Source of the DNA: a virus
IMG/VR virus record: IMGVR_UViG_3300030117_000788
Span: 1 to 34,175 of that record
Length of the DNA stretch: 34,175 nucleotides
Direction: 5' to 3' (one strand)
Shown here piece by piece: positions 10,301-16,416 of the stretch. The number at the start of each line of letters is the position of its first letter. The first letter of the stretch is position 1. The position numbers and the translations under genes were made by a program. The notes beneath the pieces are model-generated. The model was not told the origin of the DNA, searched no databases, and was given only the letters and a program-made list of their open reading frames with translations.

Positions 10301-12079
10301 TTCTGATTCAATATCAAAATCATATTCACCTCCTCCTCCAGACCAAAACCATTTACCTTTATCTCTATCAAATTTTAATTGAGCGCTCTCTGCTCCGTCT
10401 TCATTTTCTTCCGTACTAACATTTGCAAAAGTGGTAATTTCTAAATTTTTAAAAAGTCCGTTTTCAACTTGATCTTTAACATACTCGTTAAAATCATTTA
10501 AATCTAAATCTTCCCAACCTTCAAAACTTGAATCATCGTAAAACTTAGTCCACTCAGGTTGTACTTCAAGCATTCTAGCTTTATCACTTTCTTGAAAAGA
10601 TCCATCATCAGTATCAGTATTTATAAGCCTATCAGATTCAAAATACTTTGTTTGTAAATCTAAATATTCATCATTTAGCGTTACTACCTCTGGATATTTA
10701 ACTTTAGCAGTCTCCTCTTCTTCAAGAATTTTATTTGAGTTGTCTAAAGCTACTTTATATTTATTTTTATAAGCTTCAAAATCTTCTTTAACAACTTCAC
10801 TAGTACCAAATTCTCTTGAGAATATATTACCTTCTTTTAAATCTGTTAAAAACTTAGCGTTTTGCATAACGTTTTTAAACGAAAATCCATCCGTGTAATT
10901 TTGTGGGTACCAAATATTTTTGTAATAATCATCGAGAGACATGTTGCTTACTCTCTCATATTCGTTTTCAATTGTGTTTTTGTTTTCAATTATTTCAAGC
11001 GGAACTAAACCATGCTCATATATTTTACCGTCATCAGGTAGTTCTGAGGCTTGGCCATAAATAGTAGTCATCTCGTTCTGTATATCAGAAGGCGCTTCTA
11101 CAAACTCTCCGTTTGCGTTTCTATAATGCCAAGTACCATCGATTGGTTTAAAGTCATTTTCTCCACCTAAACGTCTTTTAAACTCATTTAGCTCGTTTGG
11201 ATATTTAGTGTTTAATTCTTCTAATACAGAAGTTGATTCAACCTTACCTATATCATCTCCATCACTATTAACATAACGCCACTCTAGCTCTCCATCATCA
11301 TTTTTAATAGCCCTATAATCAGCGATGGACTCCCAATGCATATCACCAAACTTTTGGTCTTTCATCCACTCTACCAATTTTATACCAGATGTTAATTCAT
11401 TTTCATCAGAAAAAGGATTCCAGTCTACAAAATTAGTTTCAAACTCATATTCTTCTCCTGTTGATTTACTCCTAGCTGTTATCTTATCGTTACCAGAATC
11501 AAAAAACTCAAAATCGTCTCCGTATTCTCTATTTAAAACGCCAGCAACCTCATCGTCATCTCTATAATCTAATATATTGTCTTTATATTTTTCTGGCTCT
11601 CCATCTTCATTAGTCCATGTAGCCCCTAAAGAGGTTATCTTATCAAAGTCTTTTATGTTAGACCTATCGTTATCTTCGATATACTTTTTATTTAACTTAT
11701 CAGCTACTTTATCACTAAGATCTCTAACACGTACTTTTCCTTTTTTGTTTACTTGTTCTTGGTTAAAATACCACTCTCCGTTTTCATAAGTATACTCGTA
11801 TTGCTCGCCTGTACCATCGTCTTTTTGATGATCAAATTTTGGAAGGGTAAATACTCTTTTTTTAGTATCTAAATTTGTTTGAACGTTTTCCATAAGTTGT
11901 TTCTCAAGCTCCTTACGTTTTTTCTCAGCTTCCCTTCTTAGTCTTCTTATTCTTCTTCTTTCAGCTTCAACTCTAAGTTCATGATCACGTCTATTAACTA
12001 GGTCTATAGATTGTTGTTCACTATAACCTTGTGTTTTACCCCATTGAATTATTTCTAAAGCTTCTTTTTCAGATATCAT
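1361..12079 (-). CDS. Giant polyvalent internal virion protein (zincin, HAD, zinc modules)
   Basis: At 3572 residues this takes nearly a third of the window. The N-terminus is charged and helical (Arg/Lys/Glu-rich, 30-65), followed by acidic aromatic sequence and long coiled coil. A moderately hydrophobic stretch follows (about 785-890). Residues about 1425-1600 hold a zincin domain with HELLH at 1497-1501. Residues about 2614-2780 hold a HAD phosphatase domain. The region 2850-3420 is helical, with an Asn/Gln-rich segment and two apolar stretches near 3290 and 3320. It resembles the C-terminal associated domains of phage polyvalent proteins. A Lys/Glu tract leads to two Cys/His modules (3512-3571). 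Polyvalent proteins are known as multi-domain phage effectors thought to enter the host with the DNA. Its place directly after two smaller candidate ejection proteins fits that role. A purely structural role is the alternative. Confidence 0.75.
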   Translation of the reverse strand: MISEKEALEIIQWGKTQGYSEQQSIDLVNRRDHELRVEAERRRIRRLRREAEKKRKELEKQLMENVQTNLDTKKRVFTLPKFDHQKDDGTGEQYEYTYENGEWYFNQEQVNKKGKVRVRDLSDKVADKLNKKYIEDNDRSNIKDFDKITSLGATWTNEDGEPEKYKDNILDYRDDDEVAGVLNREYGDDFEFFDSGNDKITARSKSTGEEYEFETNFVDWNPFSDENELTSGIKLVEWMKDQKFGDMHWESIADYRAIKNDDGELEWRYVNSDGDDIGKVESTSVLEELNTKYPNELNEFKRRLGGENDFKPIDGTWHYRNANGEFVEAPSDIQNEMTTIYGQASELPDDGKIYEHGLVPLEIIENKNTIENEYERVSNMSLDDYYKNIWYPQNYTDGFSFKNVMQNAKFLTDLKEGNIFSREFGTSEVVKEDFEAYKNKYKVALDNSNKILEEEETAKVKYPEVVTLNDEYLDLQTKYFESDRLINTDTDDGSFQESDKARMLEVQPEWTKFYDDSSFEGWEDLDLNDFNEYVKDQVENGLFKNLEITTFANVSTEENEDGAESAQLKFDRDKGKWFWSGGGGEYDFDIESEEGLGGIRTIDRLKSQVLTNYLNEKISKNMEQVDIYDQAGVFDNLNLLDEYSQNVAKLDELSKPLVEEYEKLKNDIDNGTVKNSQENINKLNDLITTINTYSNAADTYIESYNNIANDETFKILSNNYKGLINRTATLSKNFTTLTTRDTDIISRIAGADYRERLAEQERLIKAERGHLGWQSASIAEGLWSTFVNGVSGVAGLMEAYVPELWSDTDPKTKSQIMNKYSMIAENLTFDAVANGEMIDPETGDLNWSAVPSQVAPIVLDMYLMTQSGGALGATKTALVGGTRRVVSKTGQALNLTNKTLPKFMSTSSTIKRRIGKISDKLDLVNRGNQFTGGMMIMLPKNIQESVLQVDEDFTYEDALRSAMYKTVTESAIEMINPDVRFIKGMNKFKNSPGFGNMRNWNPNLKGFADNGKKMLDIFYQNLKNVPQELLEENLQETANMLWNGYYNKNNNTDFHIPTAEDYKALNVLTPLSVLTAGFIRTRGFRNNKPNAAMYQAAIENLDEFKSEMLKEVERFRTTDGTRGLDPKDYSNIMRDLDAFVAIKNKIDIDEYNDMTIAERTDMLSLMYTQEELIKKINEEKDPKRKTKLEKDLKNIKIDLQKVANSVSTGVTTRQQDLLELEILKKKAQWKRSERNSEQRKKLKKEIAKDLKKRNELRENAAKFQFNGKSYNSAKSFLDAITKAEQNGYFDNVNNRPNIRIGNKVSTQMTEYLVNKIENLTGSERFNKSEVLMKSNDAIEAEEFISKKENVGKTIEQYQQELDQEQDKAAVDVNKLNDLRNAIKYLDLQNRGYQNNKFAGGMVMQGRQNKAVMDINQQRFQDRVDAVKKITDEAGLQTIIWNADTIKSQEGAGIPRGAHRQNAFIAETRNPETGKIEPVIVLNSTVALNKKSFTAVTHELLHILLFSTFNGPVRVVDGYKVRITQKGVDLIKGFLDLLTPDQKRKLENELEIRGYKHEENPDGSINRNKPLPFEAYAEEYINHYHDLVVNETDPNRRIPLNEADTRGVLKRIGDYFKSFFVQETNESLGSILDGNLDTPQQVLDFMREFNRQAIQNNFDEKLIERAVQSKDFYGDIAMEEDESLTPYSRAEQDFEKDFTQQERTDLAAKTNEIYSDPNLTLDEKAFAIAESYGGMAVKRINIAKNNAPGQVKDLFDIYRDDMIAQLTYDPGDPDTKSRNVLGLVKDYPAYVAKQEEAGLKVAPLSGYINRWFKVRAYEVFKELTKDKGFKKAMDDAMNEVSQMEAQESQQRTESQIKSGRIIISDRIINEDPTNKGKINRINNYNQNITNQVNQNPKIYEGKTYKTLKDLDVRGTVSIMMFDPNAVYVDDGSPVWRRPKMQKLLGTSILDSIVKKIKNNDNLNQQDIKALQMFVSKHKETLWAGMPQGFMTNEKGRPTTATGVQKVLLEPFYDKGKRTGNLTPQRKKASRPNNFLEVFGITPTGEVNIVGKESNVSQRVKALVDQFGKTMTNQQVRKTLFDNGADPEVINRIANGKSVMVYSRDIAQGDVNPETNNIEPGFATLEAQRVSEAIRMYHTDRKSYDFLKELDPVFIGVVEDMFINPNPNLGQGLNYVPSIMLDKYTPKEFLKNNFKGKSYIGPKLFDTKRPNKIGEYQEKYVEEAVAFGLTFHPSFDFQTLKFLLGFKIGKTINPNLYESQLEQIKNRVFTQEQIQAEEQFMIENGLDPNIIGQSIKMINSSEVANMLNDISTQPNLEAKEAKLKEYRSRLQEINKANENAMKYISLKMKQAYNDSKIISPHFVYFNGQIQTNIIEGTRSLSTFEYMYLTNEQQVPLVKNKKGKIKLLKKPKKGKEQSNVDYYSSNAWNDYIAAWKKVGEWQERYDVNSNTVTEKEIKLAGSKKAAVEVATINDLNWKNEHVGASATTHAERTSYVFSNGKSVDLQILGHDHRSAWVPKYLADKYFDAKIKIGAKLVDNKTSYEGPMRMTKFGRGKSSNIFHVDGLKLAPYLTKIEDVSAIVENIRRLTDAQAKDDKIITKAVQLSRTINEDTPSRGMSAFDFDETLIDKGENTIIATKGNDVVEISSGNWPLDGPRYAAEGYDFDFSDFINVKGGVEGPLMQKFRNRIAKYGIENNYILTARPAEAAPAIKAWLETQGIDMPLENITGLGNSTGEAKAMWIAEKFSEGYNDIYFVDDALPNVEAVANMLDQLDIKGSSVQARINFSRDISPEFSRTIESQTSDQLDLNRIIEQTTGEQAEKRYSEAQAKVRGSKKGKWSFFVPPSAEDFKGLLYRLVGKGRIGEQHMAFFKKTLLDPFARAITNINRSTQQVQDAYRQLLKAFPDVKKDLNRKIKDFEGAENLDFTVDNAVRVYLWNKSGFEIPGLSQRDKAALVSFVNSDPELKAFADQLSTLVNQPMPYTPPSEYWLAETIQSDLQTLNNEITRDMHLAEFKQNRAKMFGEWQGDRLVGENMNKLEAIYGTRFREALEDMLYRMEYGRKREQGTNRLVNAFNNWANQSVGAIMFFNMRSALLQTISSVNFINWSDNNPLKAAMAFANQRQFWADFSMIFNSDMLKQRRAGNQRGINEAELAAAVAGSDNKAKAALNWLLTKGFLPTQIADSFAIASGGATFYRNRVNSYLKQGLTQQEAEAKAFKDFQEVTEESQQSSRPDLISQQQASPLGRYILAFKNTPMQYARLMKKAWLDIANGRGDFKTNLSKIIYYGMVQNLIFNGLQAALGALIGADDEEEESNKQERIINGMIDSVLGGLGFGGNAVVAIKNTVREYLKQKDKKWGADHTYTMLQLVGFSPTVGSKLRKIYSGIQTEKFNEDVIKEMSLLDIDNPVYSALANVISGLTNIPLDRLVKKVDNVDAAITEDITMAERLALLLGWNTWDLGIEDQDIIAVEEEIKEKKDKERKEKQERKKVEDKKIKEEENKLKEEENKKKNDGRCIAISRGGTRCKNEAVAGNYCTIHTKVEQGTVEVQCSKIKSNGERCKMKTKAKSGLCYYHD
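1367..1546 (-). other. Domain: tandem C-x9-C-x9/10-C-x2-H zinc modules
   Basis: These are the last residues of the 3572-aa protein. Module one uses Cys3512, Cys3522, Cys3532 and His3535; module two uses Cys3547, Cys3557, Cys3568 and His3571. Each has the G-x-RC core and a final C-x2-H, a pattern seen in small zinc-binding modules at the ends of phage and bacterial proteins (DUF5763-like). Zinc binding is inferred from the ligand pattern. They follow a Lys/Glu-rich tract (about 3465-3510) that probably forms a long single helix, placing the modules on a stalk. Confidence 0.65.
3740..4240 (-). other. Domain: HAD-superfamily phosphatase with intact motifs
   Basis: Within the giant protein, motif I is D2619-F-D2621-E-T, with the nucleophile and the general acid two residues on. 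Motif II is the Thr of ILTARP (T2698). A Lys in GEAKAMW (K2735) suits motif III. Motif IV is V-D2754-D2755-A-L-P-N. Order and spacing are those of an active HAD hydrolase. The DFDET form and the ILTARP strand recall phage and bacterial HADs that act on nucleotides or nucleic-acid phosphates. The substrate cannot be read from the sequence. Confidence 0.75.
7280..7807 (-). other. Domain: zincin-like metallopeptidase (HELLH)
   Basis: HELLH lies at residues 1497-1501 (bases 7577-7591) of the giant protein, preceded by a VIVLNSTVAL strand and SFTAVT, as in the helix that presents the HExxH. About 70-80 residues later FEAYAEEYI (1572-1580) offers the downstream Glu expected in a gluzincin-type site. 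MPTase domains of this kind are a recurring part of phage polyvalent proteins. Self-processing or cleavage of a host protein at entry are both possible; the sequence does not decide. Confidence 0.65.
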
Positions 12080-12082
12080 TTA

Positions 12083-13321
12083 TTATCGTTTTTTCTTTTG
12101 AGAATCTTTCCACTTTTGAAACGCTACGTCTGAGTCATACGCTACGTCTGTCCACGACATTGTTTCTTCGTTCCATACAATACCTTTCTTAGTTAACTCT
12201 CCTAATATACCACCTCTAGCAAGAAACATTTTTTCACTTTCACCCGGGTCTGGTGTCATTGCTTTTCTTTCTTCAATACTTTTTCCAGTAGGGTGTTCTC
12301 CATAAAATTTTTCTTGAGATTGTCTAGCTAAGTAATCAGCTAAAATATCCTTAGACATGTTAAAATTATAATTACTATCCGTCTTATCTGTTATAGCTTT
12401 TATCAAAGCTGCTTTATCTTCTTCACTATTTCCTGGTATATCGTCTCCATCTACACTTATGTTAAATGCTTTATAGTAATCTGGCATTTGTTCTAAGTAC
12501 TCAGCCAAATGGTTTTTAAAAGTATTCTTTTCTCCAGCCTTTCTAAAATCATCATGCATTATAGACATAATGTTATCTTCTTTTATAAAGTTATCTCCAA
12601 TACTAGTTTTAACTCTATCAAAATTAAAGTCGGCGCCAGTACCATTTACATAATTCATACCAGCTTCGTTTTGACCAAACTCATACTCTAGATAAGCTTT
12701 AGATGTTACTTCGTCTACTTGGCCTAATGATTTGTCTAAATCTTCTTGTGTATATATTTGACCTGTTTCTGGGTCTTTAAAAACATAAGCACCATCTTGA
12801 TATATAGCGTTTGCTGGGTTTGTACATACAGTAGCTATCCTTATTTCTTCTTCTGTTCTACCAGCAGATAACAAACCTTCGTTTTTTAACTCAGCAGCTA
12901 TTTCTAAACTTTCTTTTAACGAACCAGCTGAAGTAGCTAATCCTTGAAGTTTCATTTTTAATGTAGTTTGAGTTTCTTTATCACCAGCTCTAACAGCTTC
13001 CATATATTGGTTTTGTAATATTTTAGCTTGCTCTGTAGTTATGTTATAATACTCCTCCCCAAGACCACCAACGTTATCAGTAATCTTAGCTATATTTTCT
13101 GAAAATTGATTTTGGTACGCCTCAATTCTTTTTTTATTATTTTCTTCTTCTACACGTCTAGCTTCTCTATTAGCAACCATGCCACCCATAATTTCACCAC
13201 TAATATCAGCAGCAGTGTCCCAAAGAGTAGGATTTTGCTGTGCATACTTAGCGTCTATATATGACTGTATAGGATCACCACCTAAGTCGACGTTTAATGT
13301 TGGTCTATTCTTTTTTGCCAT
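12083..13321 (-). CDS. Candidate internal virion (ejection) protein, 412 aa
   Basis: A 412-residue, mostly helical and hydrophilic protein with no membrane segment. It starts MAKKNRPTLN, has a central coiled-coil region with many Gln, Glu and Asn (about 70-150), an acidic middle, and a Lys-rich end (KDSQKKKR). I recognise no enzyme motif. It sits between a 202-aa Ala/Gln-rich protein and the 3572-aa giant, with gaps of four and three bases. The increasing size series resembles the internal-protein sets of podoviruses such as T7 gp14-gp15-gp16. The role is inferred from position and composition. The GGAGG 11 bases before the ATG falls in the Gly-Gly codons of the upstream gene, so it may be chance. 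Confidence 0.5.
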   Translation of the reverse strand: MAKKNRPTLNVDLGGDPIQSYIDAKYAQQNPTLWDTAADISGEIMGGMVANREARRVEEENNKKRIEAYQNQFSENIAKITDNVGGLGEEYYNITTEQAKILQNQYMEAVRAGDKETQTTLKMKLQGLATSAGSLKESLEIAAELKNEGLLSAGRTEEEIRIATVCTNPANAIYQDGAYVFKDPETGQIYTQEDLDKSLGQVDEVTSKAYLEYEFGQNEAGMNYVNGTGADFNFDRVKTSIGDNFIKEDNIMSIMHDDFRKAGEKNTFKNHLAEYLEQMPDYYKAFNISVDGDDIPGNSEEDKAALIKAITDKTDSNYNFNMSKDILADYLARQSQEKFYGEHPTGKSIEERKAMTPDPGESEKMFLARGGILGELTKKGIVWNEETMSWTDVAYDSDVAFQKWKDSQKKKR

Positions 13322-13325
13322 AGTT

Positions 13326-13934
13326 TTATATTCCTCCCATATAGTTACCAGCCGCGGTAAATGCTCCTTCTATACCTTCTGATATTTTAGCGTCTGCAGC
13401 ATCCATTTGTGCTTGTGTACCTTGCACATCTCCAGAGGCTAACTTAAGTTCCATTCCGGCTATTTTTTGTTTTAAATTTCTCGATTGTATTTCCCCTTCT
13501 CTTTCCAGATCTTGTATTCTACTAGCTTCTTTTCTCTCAGCTGCTTGATTTTGTTTTTCTTGCGTAGCTATAGACGCTGACGCTTTTTGATTAGCTATTT
13601 GACTTTGGTTAGCCATAGCTTGTGCTAATGCTGCTATACCAGATCCTCCAGCTGCTTGGTTCATATTGTTTAAAGTATTAGCCATACCAACCTGGTTTTG
13701 CTCAGCAGCCATGTCTGCAGCTTGTGTATTTACTGTTAAGTCTTCCATTGTATTTTCCATGTTCAAGTACGGATTACTAGTGTCCATATTTCTATACTTG
13801 TCCAAAGCTTTGTCCATTTCTACCTTAGCAGCTTCATTTGCTTTTTTAGCTTTTCTTTTATCTGCCCCACCTTTTATAGCTTTTGCTACTTGTAAGCCTC
13901 CAGATATTAAAGCCATTGTTGTGAATATAGGCAT
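13326..13934 (-). CDS. Candidate small internal virion protein, Ala/Gln-rich
   Basis: This 202-residue protein opens with a mildly hydrophobic helix (PIFTTMALISGGLQVAKAI) followed by a Lys/Ala-rich helix, then long Ala/Gln/Met/Asn-rich helices (about 70-165), ending in a Gly-containing apolar tail. Size and composition recall T7 gp14-like internal core proteins, which form the outer-membrane channel at DNA ejection. There is no direct motif proof. It is the first of three consecutive candidate ejection proteins and has its own 50-base AT-rich leader, so it may start a separately controlled translation unit. Confidence 0.5.
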   Translation of the reverse strand: MPIFTTMALISGGLQVAKAIKGGADKRKAKKANEAAKVEMDKALDKYRNMDTSNPYLNMENTMEDLTVNTQAADMAAEQNQVGMANTLNNMNQAAGGSGIAALAQAMANQSQIANQKASASIATQEKQNQAAERKEASRIQDLEREGEIQSRNLKQKIAGMELKLASGDVQGTQAQMDAADAKISEGIEGAFTAAGNYMGGI

Positions 13935-13984
13935 AATTTATTTATTTAATATTTTATAGTGTATATAGTTACAGTTTTTTACTT
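13935..13984 (-). other. AT-rich leader before the internal-protein genes
   Basis: This 50-base gap precedes the 202-aa gene. On the coding strand it contains ACTATATACACTATAAAAT and then a run of AAAT units up to the ATG. It is a reasonable place for a promoter or a translation-enhancing A/T leader at the border of the tail genes and the internal-protein genes. I see no stable stem and no named promoter motif. Confidence 0.25.
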
Positions 13985-14362
13985 TTATTTACTACTTTCA
14001 AAAACATCGCATCCTATGCTAAATAGTTCTGATTCTGTAGTAGAGTTGTTTTTTAATTTTACTTCAGCATAATAACCTAAGACACTAGACATATTTACCG
14101 CATTGTCTTTACTGAAAAATATAAAGTGACTTGTAGTAGGTATTTGTGACGTTGTTAAACTAGTGTTTACTATCATAGATAATCTATTAGCGGCTATAGA
14201 TCTTATTGTTCCAATTGTTACATACGTGTTTTCTGTAACCTCATCAACCTTTAACGAAGTTTTAAAACCACCTACATCGGTAGTTGGAGTATAATAAGCT
14301 GTGTCACCTACTTGAGCTGATTCGTTTATTTTATTTGTAAATGTTAATGTTACTGTTGGCAT
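13985..14362 (-). CDS. Small beta-rich virion protein
   Basis: A 125-residue, Thr/Ser/Asn-rich protein with alternating polar and apolar residues typical of beta sheets (MPTVTLTFTNKINESAQVGD at the start). No signal peptide, helix-rich region or catalytic motif is visible. It lies one base after the 683-aa beta-rich protein and just before the internal-protein genes. A small tail, fibre-base or decoration subunit fits best. The assignment is from context and composition only. Confidence 0.5.
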   Translation of the reverse strand: MPTVTLTFTNKINESAQVGDTAYYTPTTDVGGFKTSLKVDEVTENTYVTIGTIRSIAANRLSMIVNTSLTTSQIPTTSHFIFFSKDNAVNMSSVLGYYAEVKLKNNSTTESELFSIGCDVFESSK

Positions 14363-14363
14363 G

Positions 14364-16415
14364 TTATGATACTGTTATTAGATTATTAAGGTCTAAACTT
14401 ACAGATGTATTAGACGTAGGAAAAGAAGACACTTGAAATTGCCCTGCTATTATTATATCGTTTGAAACTTTAGTTACTGTTACACCTGAAACAGAGGCTG
14501 TAACATCAGATTCTTGACCACCAAAAGTTAACTCAAGATTATCCGAGGTACCAAGCATAGTTTGCGATGCCACTAAAGTATTACTGTCTGTAACGCTACT
14601 AACAGTTATTCCAGCTGCTGTAAACGTAATAATATCTAACTCTCTAACAGTTACTCTTTGGCTTAACGTTACAAGACCACCTTCCACCTCTGTAACCGTT
14701 ATACCATCTCTAGAGTTTATTACAGAGCTAGTTACAATCATACCAGGAACAACGTCTGTTCCGTTTGGTTCAGGAGTCTCTACTACATTCGTAGCATCTT
14801 CTCCTGCTACATAGTTTCCAACAGTAATACTTGTAAACTCCCCAGCAAACACCACTTGTTTTTGTACGCTCCAGTTTATTGTAGCCCCAGCTATTATACC
14901 ACTCGTGCTATCAACATCAAAACTAGTACCTGATGGTATACCATCTGTTTTAGTTACTCTTATATTGTTATCTAAACTAAAGTCTAAAGTTCCTTTAACG
15001 TTAAGTGTAGTTCCTGAAGAAAGCATAGCTGGTAATATCGTATAAGAAAAATCTTTAACTATAGGATCTTGAGAATCAAAACCATTAAGGTTTCTTCCTC
15101 CAGGTCCTGTTATTACAACTGTAGTGTTAGGATCGCCGTCTAATAAATCAGCATCTGTAAAAGTATTACCACCGTCAAGAAGTCCTAAACTAACGTCTAC
15201 AGTAGGATATTGATATATACGTAATTCGTTAGCTGCAGTAGGAACATTATTAGTAGCTGTAGTTGGTGATGTTGGCGTTACGATAAAATCATAATAAGTA
15301 GTAGAACTAACAGCAGGAAAGTTTACAAAAAACTGAGGGTTACCAACTGTTCCAAATGTCATAGAACCAGTGTCTGTAGCCGCTGCGGTAAAAGAACCAC
15401 TAATACCACTACCACCACCGCCATCAGATACGGTAAATGTGTATGTTTTGTTAGAATCAGAACTAACAACCTTAACGACACATTGACCAGTTGCGTCTCC
15501 AATAACGTCTACAGATCTAGTTTCGCCAGACTGTGATATAACACTTTGGTCAACTATAAGATCTGTTACTTGTGGAGCAGAGCCAGGAACTTCTAACGCG
15601 TCTTGTCTTAAGTTATGAATTATATCTATTGATTGACCTAACTCACACATTTGGCCAGAAGTAGAACCCGGGTCTGGATCAAGACCTGTTACACCTACAG
15701 GTGGATCGTAGTAACCTTTTATTGTAACAAAAATAAGATCGTTGTTAGAATTATAAACGTGATTGCTAAACTGAAAAGTATAATAATTAGCGTAAGGACC
15801 ACTAAGCGTTGCTATTGTTGGCTCCGCAGTATAATAATAACCATAAACTTCATTAGCATCAAAGTCTACAGAAAAAATAAGACTTCCTGGCGATGACACA
15901 CCTTCGGTTACCGTTCCTTGATGCAAATGTTCTACCTCTCCATTTTTAAGGTTATGTGTAGTTGGATCGTTATTTGTAGTTGTTACACCTGTTGGAGCGG
16001 TAGCATATGTTACTTCGTGTTTAAGAACTCCTTCATCATTTACCTCGGACATGTGTTTTGTTCTTATACAAAAAGGTCTATCTTCATTTACAACTGGAGC
16101 TTTTTCATCTATGTCTATATAAAGTTGTTTATCAGAGCCAGGCATCGTAAAAGAATCAAAAGCAACAGTAGCTGTAACCGTGTTGCTAGGCGTTCCTGCT
16201 ACACCAGTATCTGCAAAGGTAACAGTGTTAATACCTATGTCTACGTTACCACCAGACCACACGTTTGTAGATGTTTCTGTTGCTTCTCCTATTTTAAAAT
16301 CAGAAGCACTTATAGTGTAACCTACGTTTGGTGTTATTGTTAAAACAACGTTAGCAGAAACTGTAGCTCCCTGCGATGTTGCTATTGAAGAATTTGTTAC
16401 TGTCCAATTTGCCAT
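14364..16415 (-). CDS. Beta-domain tail/fibre-type protein, 683 aa
   Basis: I start this at the ATG at 16415 (MANWTVTNSS), one base after the stop of the tail muzzle gene. A longer frame from 16457 would overlap that gene by 41 bases for no gain and lacks the ATGGC start common here. The protein is rich in Thr, Ser, Val, Gly and Asp and reads as a chain of small beta domains: an Ig-like start (YTISASDF), a Gly-rich linker (DGGGGSG, about residue 345), and C-terminal repeats with GxxI/VTxxSS patterns. No enzyme motif is visible. Placement after the tail gene suggests a fibre, spike or tail-surface protein that may contact the host, but this is not proven. Confidence 0.6.
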   Translation of the reverse strand: MANWTVTNSSIATSQGATVSANVVLTITPNVGYTISASDFKIGEATETSTNVWSGGNVDIGINTVTFADTGVAGTPSNTVTATVAFDSFTMPGSDKQLYIDIDEKAPVVNEDRPFCIRTKHMSEVNDEGVLKHEVTYATAPTGVTTTNNDPTTHNLKNGEVEHLHQGTVTEGVSSPGSLIFSVDFDANEVYGYYYTAEPTIATLSGPYANYYTFQFSNHVYNSNNDLIFVTIKGYYDPPVGVTGLDPDPGSTSGQMCELGQSIDIIHNLRQDALEVPGSAPQVTDLIVDQSVISQSGETRSVDVIGDATGQCVVKVVSSDSNKTYTFTVSDGGGGSGISGSFTAAATDTGSMTFGTVGNPQFFVNFPAVSSTTYYDFIVTPTSPTTATNNVPTAANELRIYQYPTVDVSLGLLDGGNTFTDADLLDGDPNTTVVITGPGGRNLNGFDSQDPIVKDFSYTILPAMLSSGTTLNVKGTLDFSLDNNIRVTKTDGIPSGTSFDVDSTSGIIAGATINWSVQKQVVFAGEFTSITVGNYVAGEDATNVVETPEPNGTDVVPGMIVTSSVINSRDGITVTEVEGGLVTLSQRVTVRELDIITFTAAGITVSSVTDSNTLVASQTMLGTSDNLELTFGGQESDVTASVSGVTVTKVSNDIIIAGQFQVSSFPTSNTSVSLDLNNLITVS

Positions 16416-16416
16416 A

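Noticed and set aside
13326-13345. GGAGG as a Shine-Dalgarno site for the 412-aa gene
   Set aside because: It is the Gly-Gly coding end of the 202-aa gene, sits 11 bases from the ATG, and I did not notice a comparable site at the other starts I examined.
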